A program made the translations under genes and the position numbers. From Collybia mongolica (taxonomy: Eukaryota; Basidiomycota; Agaricomycetes; Agaricales; Clitocybaceae): a stretch of 64,000 nt of DNA. Below, piece after piece: positions 23,133 to 35,510 of the stretch; position 1 is the stretch's first letter; each line of letters opens with the position of its first letter. The notes under the pieces were generated by a model. It made no database searches. It saw nothing but the letters and a program-made list of their open reading frames with translations, and was not told where the DNA came from. The DNA is taken from contig JAAXNY010000001.1 of NCBI GenBank assembly GCA_013420905.1, forward strand, positions 1,798,001 to 1,862,000. The letters are read 5' to 3'.

Positions 23133-23540
23133 CTACAGTTGCCCCGATTTGTGGCGCTTGAGATTGTACAGTGCACCACAAGCTTTACACTTGAAGTAGG
23201 CTCCAGGTTTTAGTTGATCATTGCTGTCAGTCACATAGCTGGCATTGGGGCTCGGGGAGGTTGTGCACACGTTACCAGCAGTGGGGCCCACGTCACCGGA
23301 CTCATGGATGTCGGTGGCTGTCGGGCCTGCTTCGTCGGACTCACTGCCATCATCTGGGTGATAGCAAAGACCATCGTCTGAATCCGAGGAGTCGTTGATG
23401 ATCACAACTGGAGTGTCTAGTTGAAATTTCAGAATAGTTACAAGATATAAAGAGTATAAAATAACTTACCATGTAGACTGTCCTCTGAATCTGAGGAGTC
23501 GTCAATGATCACGACTGGAGTCACTAATTGAGAGTTCAGA
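23133..23540 (-). CDS. Small acidic protein with a CxxC motif and duplicated exon
   Basis: Two adjoining minus-strand exons encode near-identical starts: about 23525-23471 (PVVIIDDSSDSEDSL) and 23417-23133 (PVVIINDSSDSDDGL). A GTAAGT donor at about 23470 and a CTAG acceptor lie between them. The second exon continues through an acidic, Ser-rich segment to CKACGALYNLKRHKSG and a stop at 23133. Family unknown. Its 5' end is unresolved, and it ends only about 190 bp from the LTR insertion. Confidence 0.4.
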
Positions 23541-23989
23541 ACAAGATTTAAATAAATGATTGCTGAAATAATGTACTATTTGGTGCCAAGATTGTAACGC
23601 CAGTGACGACTGGGACGAGGTACCCACCGCCAACACTGTTGAGTTGTGACAACTGCTCAACAGCTAGAATCAAACAACATGAGATGGAAATTGGAAAGAA
23701 GAAAACTGCTCACATGGGACAATTCCCAGCCGGGCCAATGCTGCCAGGAGTCGTTGCATATTGATACCCTCAGGGATGTTGTGAGCCATGTTGTGGGGTC
23801 AATCGGCTTGGTTGATTGGGGTAAAAAAAAGTCCGGTGACCCCTTTAGGCTGCCAGGCAAAATTAAGGGTACTGTACAGTCAATGGAAAGATCCATGATC
23901 TCAGATTTTCCACATGCTACGCCACATACCTTGAGATGGAATAAGCTTGAGAAAATTCACCCGAAAACATGGCCCCACTGAACCAAACA

Positions 23990-26184
<2,195 letters not shown>

Positions 26185-26189
26185 GACCC

Positions 26190-27260
26190 TCTGTATTAAT
26201 CTTGAATCCCGCTTTGAGTACTCTGTGTTTTTTGTACACCTGTGTATTCATTCTTCTTGTACCTAAATCCCCGAAAATATTTGTATTCCTCGCCTAATAT
26301 ATTTCTTGGTCTATCAAATGTTTTATCATTTTGTAGACGAATAAAATTGATGTTGATATCAAAGGACAAGAGAGTCAAATAAGATAGGTTAGTATAATGA
26401 GATTGGAGAAACCTTTCCCTGCCAGTTTGTGCCCAGATATGTTTTCCACAATCAGCTATGTTTTTGGTCAGCAACTCTCATCAGTGACTTATCCTCTTGC
26501 ATTAGGTATGATCATTGGTTTCGTTCACAATTAGGGCATGATTGGGTGAAATCCTAGTATCAAAGTATGGCAATAAAAATAACGGAAAACATAACATACA
26601 TACATAGGTGGTGTGGAAACTGGAAGTAGTCTTGCATTCAAATGATTATGTGGAAGATTTGGTACGGAATTATGGAAATAAAATAAAAACAGAAAACATA
26701 TGATTCGACATACGTAGACGCAGAGGTTTGGGAAGCTGGAATGAGAAAGACAAGTAAACGGAGGATCGATCACAAACATTGAACCCGGAAGAGCGGATGG
26801 GTTTGGTCAGTAACTGATGGATTGATGGGAGGCGAATGAAAGCGGAGAAGGAAATAAAATAAGCGAGAAGGGCGCACTTGAGAACCCGCAGGACCTGCGC
26901 CCAACAGCGAGCAGCCCCAGAACGCGCACGGGCGGGGACAAACATTACTAGGATGTCACATGACAATCCCCACGGCTGTTAGATTTCAAAGCCCGTCGGT
27001 TATCACAGGGAATGATGTATCGAGCATTATCTGTAAGGACAGTACTTTAATATATCAAAATGGCATCTACGCCTGCCATCCATAGGATGATAATCCATGC
27101 CACCTGCATTAATATTGACAGCCCGTATGCAAAGCATCGACCACTCGCAGCATCCAACAGGGTAAACAATAGGTTTCAGAACCATTGAAAAATTACAATT
27201 ATAGGTGATCTCAGTTCATCCGACCTACTTGTAGTACATATTAAGCATGGATGGCTAGGT
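26190..27260. other. Intergenic; weak ~125-bp duplication
   Basis: AT-rich with no supported gene. Two stretches near 26563 and 26670 share TATGG-AATAAAA and AGAAAACATA elements, a degenerate duplication. Confidence 0.4.
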
Positions 27261-27265
27261 GATGT

Positions 27266-28322
27266 TCAAATAGCGCGACTCGATGAAAAACGAACCCCTG
27301 TGGTTTTCTTGAAGAAAATATTCTTAATTCTCGTGGAGATTGGAACCTTGATCAGCCGCTCTATTTGTCCAAAGGTAACATGAATCTCGTCCCTCAATCC
27401 ATTGTATTGCCGCGTGAGCTCCTCGAAGAGCCGTGGACTCTTTTCAGTCTCGGCCGCTTCGCGCAATTTCCGGATTGTTTCCTGCTGTTCGGCTACTCGG
27501 TTTTGCAGTGTGCTGTACAGCGTTTTACCGGCCTCTGTTTCGCTGAGCAACATCCTCAAATTGGCCATTTCTTCTTGTAGAAGGAGCGCCCCACCCTCCG
27601 TCTTCAGACCATCAATTATTTTCCAAGCAGAATGGGGCGTCCTATGGAAGCGCTCGGTAGTCGATCCTAGCCTCACCATCCCATACCAGTACTTATTTTT
27701 TAGCTCATTTTCCCTTTTCTCCCCCGTAGCATCGCTCACTCTGTCCCACATGGTAGTGACGAGGACAACGTGCCCTGCTGCGGTGCCACCACACAAGTGT
27801 TCGAACCTGCTCAAATTCTTCAAGGGAGACCCGGTCATGCGATTGTCGTTAATTTTCTGCAGGTAAATGATCCCGGAAAGTGGAACCTTGTGTTTGTAAC
27901 TGGAAAATTATAAGCTGTTTCGCTAACTGGTGGATCAGGCTTAAGTTCCTACGTCTTTTTCAACCATCCTTCCATCTGGGACAGAACTTCCGTATCCGGC
28001 ATCTCAACCTCATCGAACCCCGGCGTATCGACAAGCATGACGGGGAGATTAGTTCTTGGATGCAGAACTCGAACGGCTTGAACTTTGGACGTTTGGCGCT
28101 CTAAGGTATGGCCTGCACCTTGTTCCGTGCGCCCCGATGCAAGATCGATAAACTAAATTTCAAATTCCCTTGCTTGTCAACCCCCACAAATACCAAAGCT
28201 CACCGTGCTTTTCCCTGCCCCAGTTGGCCCTACCAACCTACGATGAGTTAGCCAGATGATTTATGAAGATAATACCGCTGTGCGTACGCAATAATAGTAT
28301 CACTGATGTCTGTATTGATCAT
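27266..28322 (-). CDS. P-loop GTPase (G domain), 300 aa, 4 exons
   Basis: Exons 28322-28288, 28237-28204, 28152-27953 and 27899-27266 join in frame (903 nt, 301 codons with stop). G1/Walker A is GPTGAGKST at residues 15-23, with the second intron directly after it. G3 is DTPGF in exon 3, the KNL..F..LCGG stretch follows, and the G4 position reads TTMWD in place of NKxD. The C-terminal third is a charged coiled coil. This matches the AIG1/septin-like G-domain proteins that are multiplied in Agaricomycetes, where the TTMWD variant is usual (from memory). It should bind GTP; the cellular role is unknown. The start at 28322 is the first ATG that allows all four exons to join. Confidence 0.85.
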
Positions 28323-28356
28323 TGTCTTGGGAATAAGAGCAGCAGGCTTTTAGCAG

Positions 28357-28803
28357 TCAATGATTGCCAGACGAGTGAGGGTCAGAATTCAAGTTAGACA
28401 CGAGCTCCTGCAGCTGTATGCAATAGGCGTTAAGACCAATTTTGGAGATATCGCCTGACGATGTCCACGAGGCTGAGATAAGATCAATGAATTCCTGTTC
28501 TTCTTTCTGCCGCGGCTGGAAGTCAAATATAGCCTCTATATAGATATACTGTCTGCCCAAGTAACGGTAGCTTGGGCATATTTTGCCGAAGCCTCGTGAA
28601 ACTCGGCTATTTTTCTTACAGTGATTACGGTAATGGCCGCCACAGAAATTGATATTATGCTTGGCGCGTCCGCCCAAGTTCATTCGCTCTAACTTGATAC
28701 CTTTCTTTTGAGACATCCACTTTAAGTGAATAGAATTCGCCATGATTCGGCCGAAAACACAGGAAACGGAGCTCACTGCAACTTTGTTATGACTCGCGTG
28801 CAC
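28357..28803 (-). CDS. Uncharacterised ORF, 148 codons
   Basis: Single open frame starting with ATG, 35 bp upstream of the GTPase start and on the same strand. No signal peptide, motif or family is recognised; the first half is basic with several Cys and His. It could be a chance frame or a leader region. Confidence 0.2.
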   Translation of the reverse strand: MHASHNKVAVSSVSCVFGRIMANSIHLKWMSQKKGIKLERMNLGGRAKHNINFCGGHYRNHCKKNSRVSRGFGKICPSYRYLGRQYIYIEAIFDFQPRQKEEQEFIDLISASWTSSGDISKIGLNAYCIQLQELVSNLNSDPHSSGNH

Positions 28804-28932
28804 GTATCAGATTAGATTGACATCACGTGGTTGCAGGAAGGTAGATCCTTCAGTCTACATTGAATCTACATTCTCCGGCCCATTCCTTCCCTCCTGCGCT
28901 TCACCTAGATACCCGCCACTTATATATCAAAT

Positions 28933-29801
28933 ATGAATCACATCGCCGCACTGCATACGATCTGCAACATCGCCATTACCACCATAGATGACGCTCGTGT
29001 GACTATTAGACAAGCCGAAGGCGCAAGCACGGGTCACTTTGACCAACAAGCCCTCCTGGAAGAGACGGAGCGGACATTCCTAGGCGAAGACAAAATGCAT
29101 TCTGAGAAAAGTATCAGAATCTGTCATTTTCTCTAAGGTTTGACTGATATGCGAACTCGTTGGTGGTACAAAGAGGAGCCCATAAGAACGCCAACCCCGC
29201 TTAGCAAGGTTGGCATAAATCCGACACCTGAACCGCCACGGAGACACCAGCGTGAATTCAGAACTTCATGCCTGATAAGGACAACCTGACCCGAGCGAGT
29301 CCAGATATGATGACCCAAGCGACAAGAAATCAAAAGAAGGAGTGGCGGATGGGCGGCGGTAAGTGACGTTTCCTGCTTCCCTCTTTCCCTCTCAGATCCA
29401 TGATGAAACCTTTGTGCTAGTATATGATTCGAAAGGACGCAAGGTAGTAGTTCAGCACCAGAGCCCTCCGACATCTCCCGTGGCAGGGCCTAGTACCCGT
29501 AAACGAGGGCGCCACGACCTCGAATCCGATGTTGAGAATCACCAGTCTCCGAAACATTTCAAGCGCCGGGGTAAGTGCACCTAGAAGTATTCTTTCCGCG
29601 TCTTTTTTAACCATGATTCTACCAGCAGTGCCTCAGAAGGCGGTAGGAACCGAGAGGGTCATGGGTGAGGGTGAGTTCTTGCGAGCTCGCTGTTGTTTCT
29701 GGCGTACCCAAGAATGTCGATTGCTGCTTTATCTTTTAGGTATTCCAGGTCCGCTTACCCGGAGTCGGACCTCTGGATCTTTAAAGCGCGCCATGCGTTA
29801 A
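28933..29801 (+). CDS. Small basic nuclear-type protein, several exons (tentative)
   Basis: The first exon begins ATG at 28933 after a pyrimidine-rich leader and TATATA. A clear exon at 29396-29573 follows a CTCTCAG acceptor and ends at GTAAGTGC; it encodes a stretch with STRKRGRHD and KHFKRRG. A further exon follows CCAGCAG at about 29628 and ends at GTGAGG, and a last exon after TTTAG at about 29739 ends with LKRAMR and a stop. The link from exon 1 to 29396 does not resolve in phase. Basic motifs suggest a nuclear protein; family unknown. It is divergent from the GTPase side and about 430 bp from the reductase gene end. Confidence 0.4.
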
Positions 29802-30235
29802 GCTCCTTGTAGAGTTTAAGAACAGCTTTTCCCTAACTCTGTATTGTTTACACTCGTTTCCACACTACATATTACATCCTGGCTATCTCTTGACTACTTT
29901 AACATCTACCCTACTATTTACATCGCACAATATATTCCCCTTCACGTGGTGTGCCAGTAAGGTTACTTTACCTCTTCAATGCGCAGTTTTGTATTAATGC
30001 TGAACGTCACACAGGCACTCATCAGATAAAATTTACAATTTTGGATTAGTGGGTTCATGCGCTATCATCCGGTTTAATCAGGTGGGTTGTTTAGTATGGA
30101 ATATATAGAAGATGTGTGAAAAGCACCTCTAATACTTGAGCTTCCAAATGAATAGATCTGAGATAAAGTCCGAGTGATGCTCGATGGCATCCTAAACTTG
30201 ATGTACTGCCAAATTTCCCAACCTAAATATACGCT

Positions 30236-31572
30236 CTAAATATGCCCGCGGACCTCCTTCGGCTGATATCTAATGGAATGTGAGTATTACTCAGTCAAAG
30301 CGAAGAGGGGGCAATGACAATGATACTCACGGCTCCTCCAAATACTTGTTCTCCTCTTCGGTGAGCACGAACCCGGTAGTGATGCTCTCGTCCAGCCGCT
30401 TGACCGAATTAACACCCACAATTGGACTAGTCACTTTTCCCGTGTTCCATGCCAATGCTACCTCCGCCCTCGTCCTTCCTCGCTTCACTGCAATCTCACC
30501 TATGCGTGTGACGATGGCTTTGTCGGAATCGGAGAGTATGAGTTCGAATGGTGTACCTCTGGTCCCAAGAATGCGATCCGTATCTGGGGCGTCGAGTGGG
30601 CGAGCGAGGATACCACCGGCGAGAGGCGACCATGGGATAATTCCGATTCCGTTGAAGTTACAATATGCGTTCATTTCTCGCTCCTGCAAGCGAACGTATT
30701 TATAATGTTAGGTGCTGCTACGCCGCGAGTGTGTTGGAAACAAACCTCCTCCCGATATAGCAATGAGTACTGATTTTGCATGCTTACAAACTTCGTCCAG
30801 CCCCTCCGATCAGCAACGTCATTCATCATCGCGAATTGCCAGGCGCGCATCGAGCTCCCGCCGAGATACCGGACTTTGCCCTGTTCCACGAGGTCGTTTA
30901 GAGCTTTCATCGTTTCTTCAACGGGGGTAGACGGGTCGAAACGGTGGACCTGGAGAAGGTCAATATAGGGTGTGTCAAGGCGTTTCAAAGATGCATCAAC
31001 GGCATTGAAGATTGCAGCCCGGGAGAGACCAGATTGATTGACATAGTCACGCTGTTCACTTAATTCGGGGCGGAAATGGGTGGGTATCGAGGGCTCGTAT
31101 CCGACAATGCCAAAGCATTTCGTAGCGATGATGATTCGTTCACGGGGGATAGCGTACTGTACAAGTAGAGTCAATCAAGTGCATGTGAAGAAGTACGAAA
31201 CAGGAACACCTTCTTGATGAACTTGCCAACGATAACTTCAGAGGCCCCATTAGAGTACACGTTAGCGGTATCTATGGTGTTGATTCCTCTGTCCCAGGCA
31301 GCCTTGAGGACCTCAATGCTTGCTTCTTCACTGATTACCCATTTCTAACAGAGAACCAACGGTTGGGCTTTGTGACAAAACAAGTTGATAATGGCACTCA
31401 CGCCCCACTCAGGCGTTCCAAAACCCATGGCTCCAACCTGGGTGGAGAACTTGAGTCGCCGCCGCCAGAACGCGATCGATCAGATAACGCTTACAATAGG
31501 CACAGAGACTCTCAACCCTGATTTACCCAGCTGGCGGTATTCCACTTGAGTCTTAGTCTGTACGTTTGACAT
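30236..31572 (-). CDS. Aldo/keto reductase, 348 aa, 6 exons
   Basis: Exons 31572-31495, 31437-31402, 31344-31210, 31156-30746, 30683-30331 and 30269-30236 join in frame (1,047 nt, 349 codons with stop). The N-terminal strand reads [20 protein letters not shown]. The catalytic tetrad is visible: Asp and Tyr in [11 protein letters not shown], Lys in IIIATKCFG, His in LLQVHRFDP. The cofactor region ([10 protein letters not shown] and later NS-x-RLDE) and the C-terminal LEEPYQP ending are typical of fungal NADPH-dependent AKR proteins. It should reduce aldehydes or ketones in the cytosol; the substrate cannot be read from sequence. Length is normal for the family and no break is seen. It sits alone, with no pathway genes adjacent. 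Confidence 0.92.
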
Positions 31573-31579
31573 TTTGTTC

Positions 31580-33590
31580 CGTGTGCTGAAAATGGACGGG
31601 AAGTTGATATGAGAAATGGCGGATCGTCAAAGATGTAGAGAACCAAGTAGCACTTCCTTTTATTTATATAGCATAGCAAACTGATATTCGTTTTTCCACC
31701 ACCCACATGGGGGATTGTTTGATATGTCATCGCTTCCTGTGCCTTCTCATGACGTCCTATCGATCCCGACACGGGCCACCGCGAAAATTTAGAGGAAAAT
31801 ATTACTAAATTGCTGTACAACACGTCAGCAAAAGTACCACATGTGCATCTGTCGCGTACGTTCCGGCCGTGATAAGGATAAGTCGAGGAAAAATCAGTCT
31901 GATGGATTTTGGATGACACAATAATGTCTGTGCTCACGCACGGTATGGCCGTCCGGGGAGGGGATACATACCTAGAGCTGCGAATGGGAAATCAGGTGAA
32001 ACGGGGAGGTATGGGTAACCAGGTCAATGTTGCAATCGGCTGCCAGATTGAGTTATTCTTTATATAGATTCCGGTGACACGGCGAGAGACATGCCAAGTG
32101 ATAAGCAACATTGCAATGCCATAGAGAGAGGTAACTAGACAAAAAAAAGAGACTAAAATCCAAGGCGTTGAGTATCAAGCAACCGCGTACCTGTGCACAT
32201 ACCAGAGACATCGCGCCGCGCATCCCGGACCCTTCATTAGTAAGCTCAGTAACAAGTCGACGTTCGTCACCTAGCATGGTCACAGAACTGCAGAGCACCT
32301 AAGGGTCTCGATATATTCGGATACACTAGTCCGCATCGTCTAACTCCTTGAAACTGAATTACACTCACTTTTCAAACTCAGGATATAAAAGATGCGAGGC
32401 TGAAGAATGTCCAGTGTGAATGGAAAGGCTAGATGTCGTTTCCTCTGGATCTAGTTGGTGTGGGACCTTAGCCACTCAGGCCATTAGTAGATAGTTGCAT
32501 TTTTCGTGCACCTTTAACCACAAAAGAGAAAAATCCTGCGCCCCTCAGTGAATAAACCTCAATGCCAACTTGATGTTAATTTGATGTTAGGAAGGATACA
32601 AAGAATAATACCCTCTCTATGTTTTTACCTTTTCCAATGGACCAATCCTCGTCATGTAGGTTTATGAGAACTGATCGGGAGTGTGATGTCAATGCGGGAT
32701 TGGGTGGCAAAGGGTCAAGTATAAGAGAGAACCAACTGTGGAGATTTGTTACGAACTCCGTCATATTAATTTGAACTCCGTTCGGTGTATCCCGGCTAAA
32801 ATATCGTACTTCCGATCATACCAAGTATTGGCACGAACATACGGTTTTCATTAAGTCCCAGCGCGTCGTCTGCTCGACCATCCTATTGCTTTCAAGTTGT
32901 ATTATCTCAGCAACTAACTCTCCGAAAGATAAAAAGGAGGATCTGAGGAATTGTGCAGAGTCTAGACTAAAAAAGCATTCAAGCTTCAAGTTTCGCTCCA
33001 GGTACAGACTTCGAGTGGTTCCCCCATGGTTTGAGTTATAAGACTTTGTGCGGTGTATAACATCCAAGTCAACCATTTTCGATCCGGATATCTAACACAC
33101 TTTTAACGTCCACCAGCGAACACAATGCAATCCTCCTGGCCTATTATCATTCCTGGGCTTGCCTACGTGAAACTACTACCACTGACCTGAGGCTTATGGT
33201 ATATGAGTCCAGAAGCCGCCCTCCAGAGCTTGCCCCCCCCCCCCCCAGATACCTACCACGTCTTTTTCTGCCCCACACGTAGCGGTGCAGATCCCGAAAA
33301 AATTGCGTGAGGTTTTTAACTTCCTTCCGAATGCATCGAACGCTGAAAATATTCGAGTTTGTAAGCCATGGAACGGGCTACACGAAGCACATGCTTTGTA
33401 CAGTAGGCTACGCGTCAAGGTGCGGCGATGAAAAATGAGCCTGGGGATGAACATCGGGGTTCTGGGCGAAAGAATTTGGGGTAGGAATGGTGAGAGACGA
33501 TCAGTATAAAACTGGCGGTAGAAAGTTAATAACGATTGAGGGCAGCGTTTGTAAAGATTTTCTACGTAAAGTCTCGCTTTAGCAATGGCA
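31580..33590. other. Intergenic; homopolymer C run
   Basis: No frame shows support. A run of about 14 C residues lies at 33233-33246. Confidence 0.4.
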
Positions 33591-33709
33591 TAGACTACCA
33601 CAGGCGTTTATGTATTAGAAGTTGACTCAAACGAATAGAAAACTTACCAGAATGTAAACCACCACGTCTCCCAACAGCATCTATATGAGACTTTGAGACA
33701 GCCATCCTC

Positions 33710-33954
33710 TTACGTGCATTCATGCTGGGGATGGTATGAGCAATGTTTTCAGTGAAGAAGAAACTCAAATTTACATTCCTCCTATCACACACAAGGGTGC
33801 AACATTGTGTTTTTTTCTTGCATTTTGAGCCCGGAGCGAGACATGAGGGGCTGAGGGGCGAGGAATTAGAGCCGTTCATGTCAGTAGGTGTTGTGAGCAC
33901 GCTGGAGCATGTGCTGAGAACGAGGAGGGCGATGGTCGCGAGCTTCAAGTGCAT
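33710..33954 (-). CDS. Knottin-like secreted cysteine-rich protein, 64 aa (SSP1)
   Basis: Exon 1 33954-33775, intron of 50 nt, exon 2 33724-33710 (CAT GAA TGC ACG TAA). Residues 1-22 form a signal peptide (Lys near the start, hydrophobic core LATIALLVLS). The mature part has six cysteines, C-x6-C-x5-CC-x3-C-x6-C, the inhibitor-cystine-knot order, with the sixth on the 15-nt last exon. Two similar proteins occur at 57.1 and 59.1 kb. Such proteins in mushrooms are typically extracellular; activity (signalling, inhibition or effector-like) is unknown. Start chosen because the ATG directly precedes the signal peptide. Confidence 0.75.
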
Positions 33955-33959
33955 CTCTG

Positions 33960-35500
33960 CCGAGTATGTGTGAGAAGGAGTGTGGGGTGTTGGTACCTAC
34001 CTGTCCTATCGCATGTAGGCTGATGTTGATCAATAGAAGCTCCATATACTTACTGATCGAGTAATCGAGACTCTAACTGAAAGAATGGAAGGAATGGCAA
34101 GGAAGCAATTAACATTGAAGTCGAAAGGGGTCAGGTACTCGCCCAGTACGCCTGGGGTTATTCGAAGGTCAGTGGATTACTATCCTCATCAGCGCATCTG
34201 ACTGGGCAACGATTTCAAAATAAACAAAAATGATTCAGGGGCTCTAGAATGCATGCACTTACAGATAGCCCAGTTTCCAACGCCTCTTGTTCGGGGGACT
34301 TTGTCTCACTTTAAAACCGCCTGGTGGTATAAAGGAATTCATGACTGCAACGATAGTCATAAGATCTGGGTTGCAGCGCGGGAAGGGACGAAACAGGTTT
34401 GCTTGCTCTAGTTTGGCCATAATCGCGCACGGACCATGCCACGTGTTCTTCCTTCGATGGTTCGTTTGCACCTCTCTCCTTCGTTATTCTATTATATGGC
34501 GAGGACTGCCTTTTTTAGTTGCATTCAGAAAGAACGGAAGGCCAAAATCTCATGTCGAAACGACGATCGCGTCCACATGGCACGGTTATATTAGAGGCAA
34601 TACTGACTTCAAACATGGTCAACAAGGAAGCGCTACTTCTGGTTGCTGGTACGTGATACGTAGCTTTACTGAAGGAACTACATAGCCTGAACGAATTATT
34701 TATCGCAACCCAGCTAAAGACATGCGAGCACAAAAGATGCTCCGTCTAATTACCGACCATTTTCTCACTGGTTACGTCGATCAACAACTGCATGGGCTTG
34801 CCATTTTAATATGCTACGCTCAGCATGAACCCATTAGAAGTTTAAAAGCCGTTCCATTGTTCGGAATAGATACGTGAAAGTCCTCGGGGCTTCTGTGTTC
34901 CTGGGGCGCGAGACGGCTCATCGGACACTTGGTTGCCTAGATCCAACTCTTATCGGTAGTTGCTTCACGGACTGTCCAAATGTGCAGTAACAGTTTGAGC
35001 GTCTACTATGTCTTCCAAACCTCTATTCAGATGCTGTGGTGAGCCTTTAGCGGAGTTTACTATGATCGTTGCACACACGTTACTCCTTCATTTCGTCTTG
35101 CGTGGCAGGTGCCTGACATTTCGTTTTCGCGGCTTCCCGGGGCCCGGCGGTGGTCGCCTGGTAGCCTATGTTACACCCAAGTCTAAACGGACCAGGTTAA
35201 GCACACAAACAAAAGTGCGGATCGAACTAACCTGGCGCTCAATGGCGTCAACTCTTCTGTAAAATTCTCTTATGCTGCCTCACATCAGGAGAGTTTTGAA
35301 CAAATATGCCACATGCAACTGCATTCTATTCACAACAGCAGCCGTGCCATGCATGATGGTTCGCATTACTTCCTGACGCTCATACGTGCAGGAACGTCGA
35401 GACAGATCATATTGTGGCACTTTCAGAGAAAACGTAATGCGTATGGAACCTCGAATAGAATTAATGTGTATTAGAAGGCGATAAAGTGTAACTAAGATAC
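33960..35500. other. Intergenic
   Basis: Open frames such as 34287-34685 (+) lack convincing features. Nothing is called. Confidence 0.4.
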
Positions 35501-35510
35501 TCCAATTGCT

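Noticed and set aside
33233..33246. Poly-C run
   Set aside because: A homopolymer of about 14 C can be a sequencing artefact and has no linked feature.
34287..34685. 132-codon plus-strand frame
   Set aside because: No convincing start, no family, overlapped by minus-strand frames of similar length.
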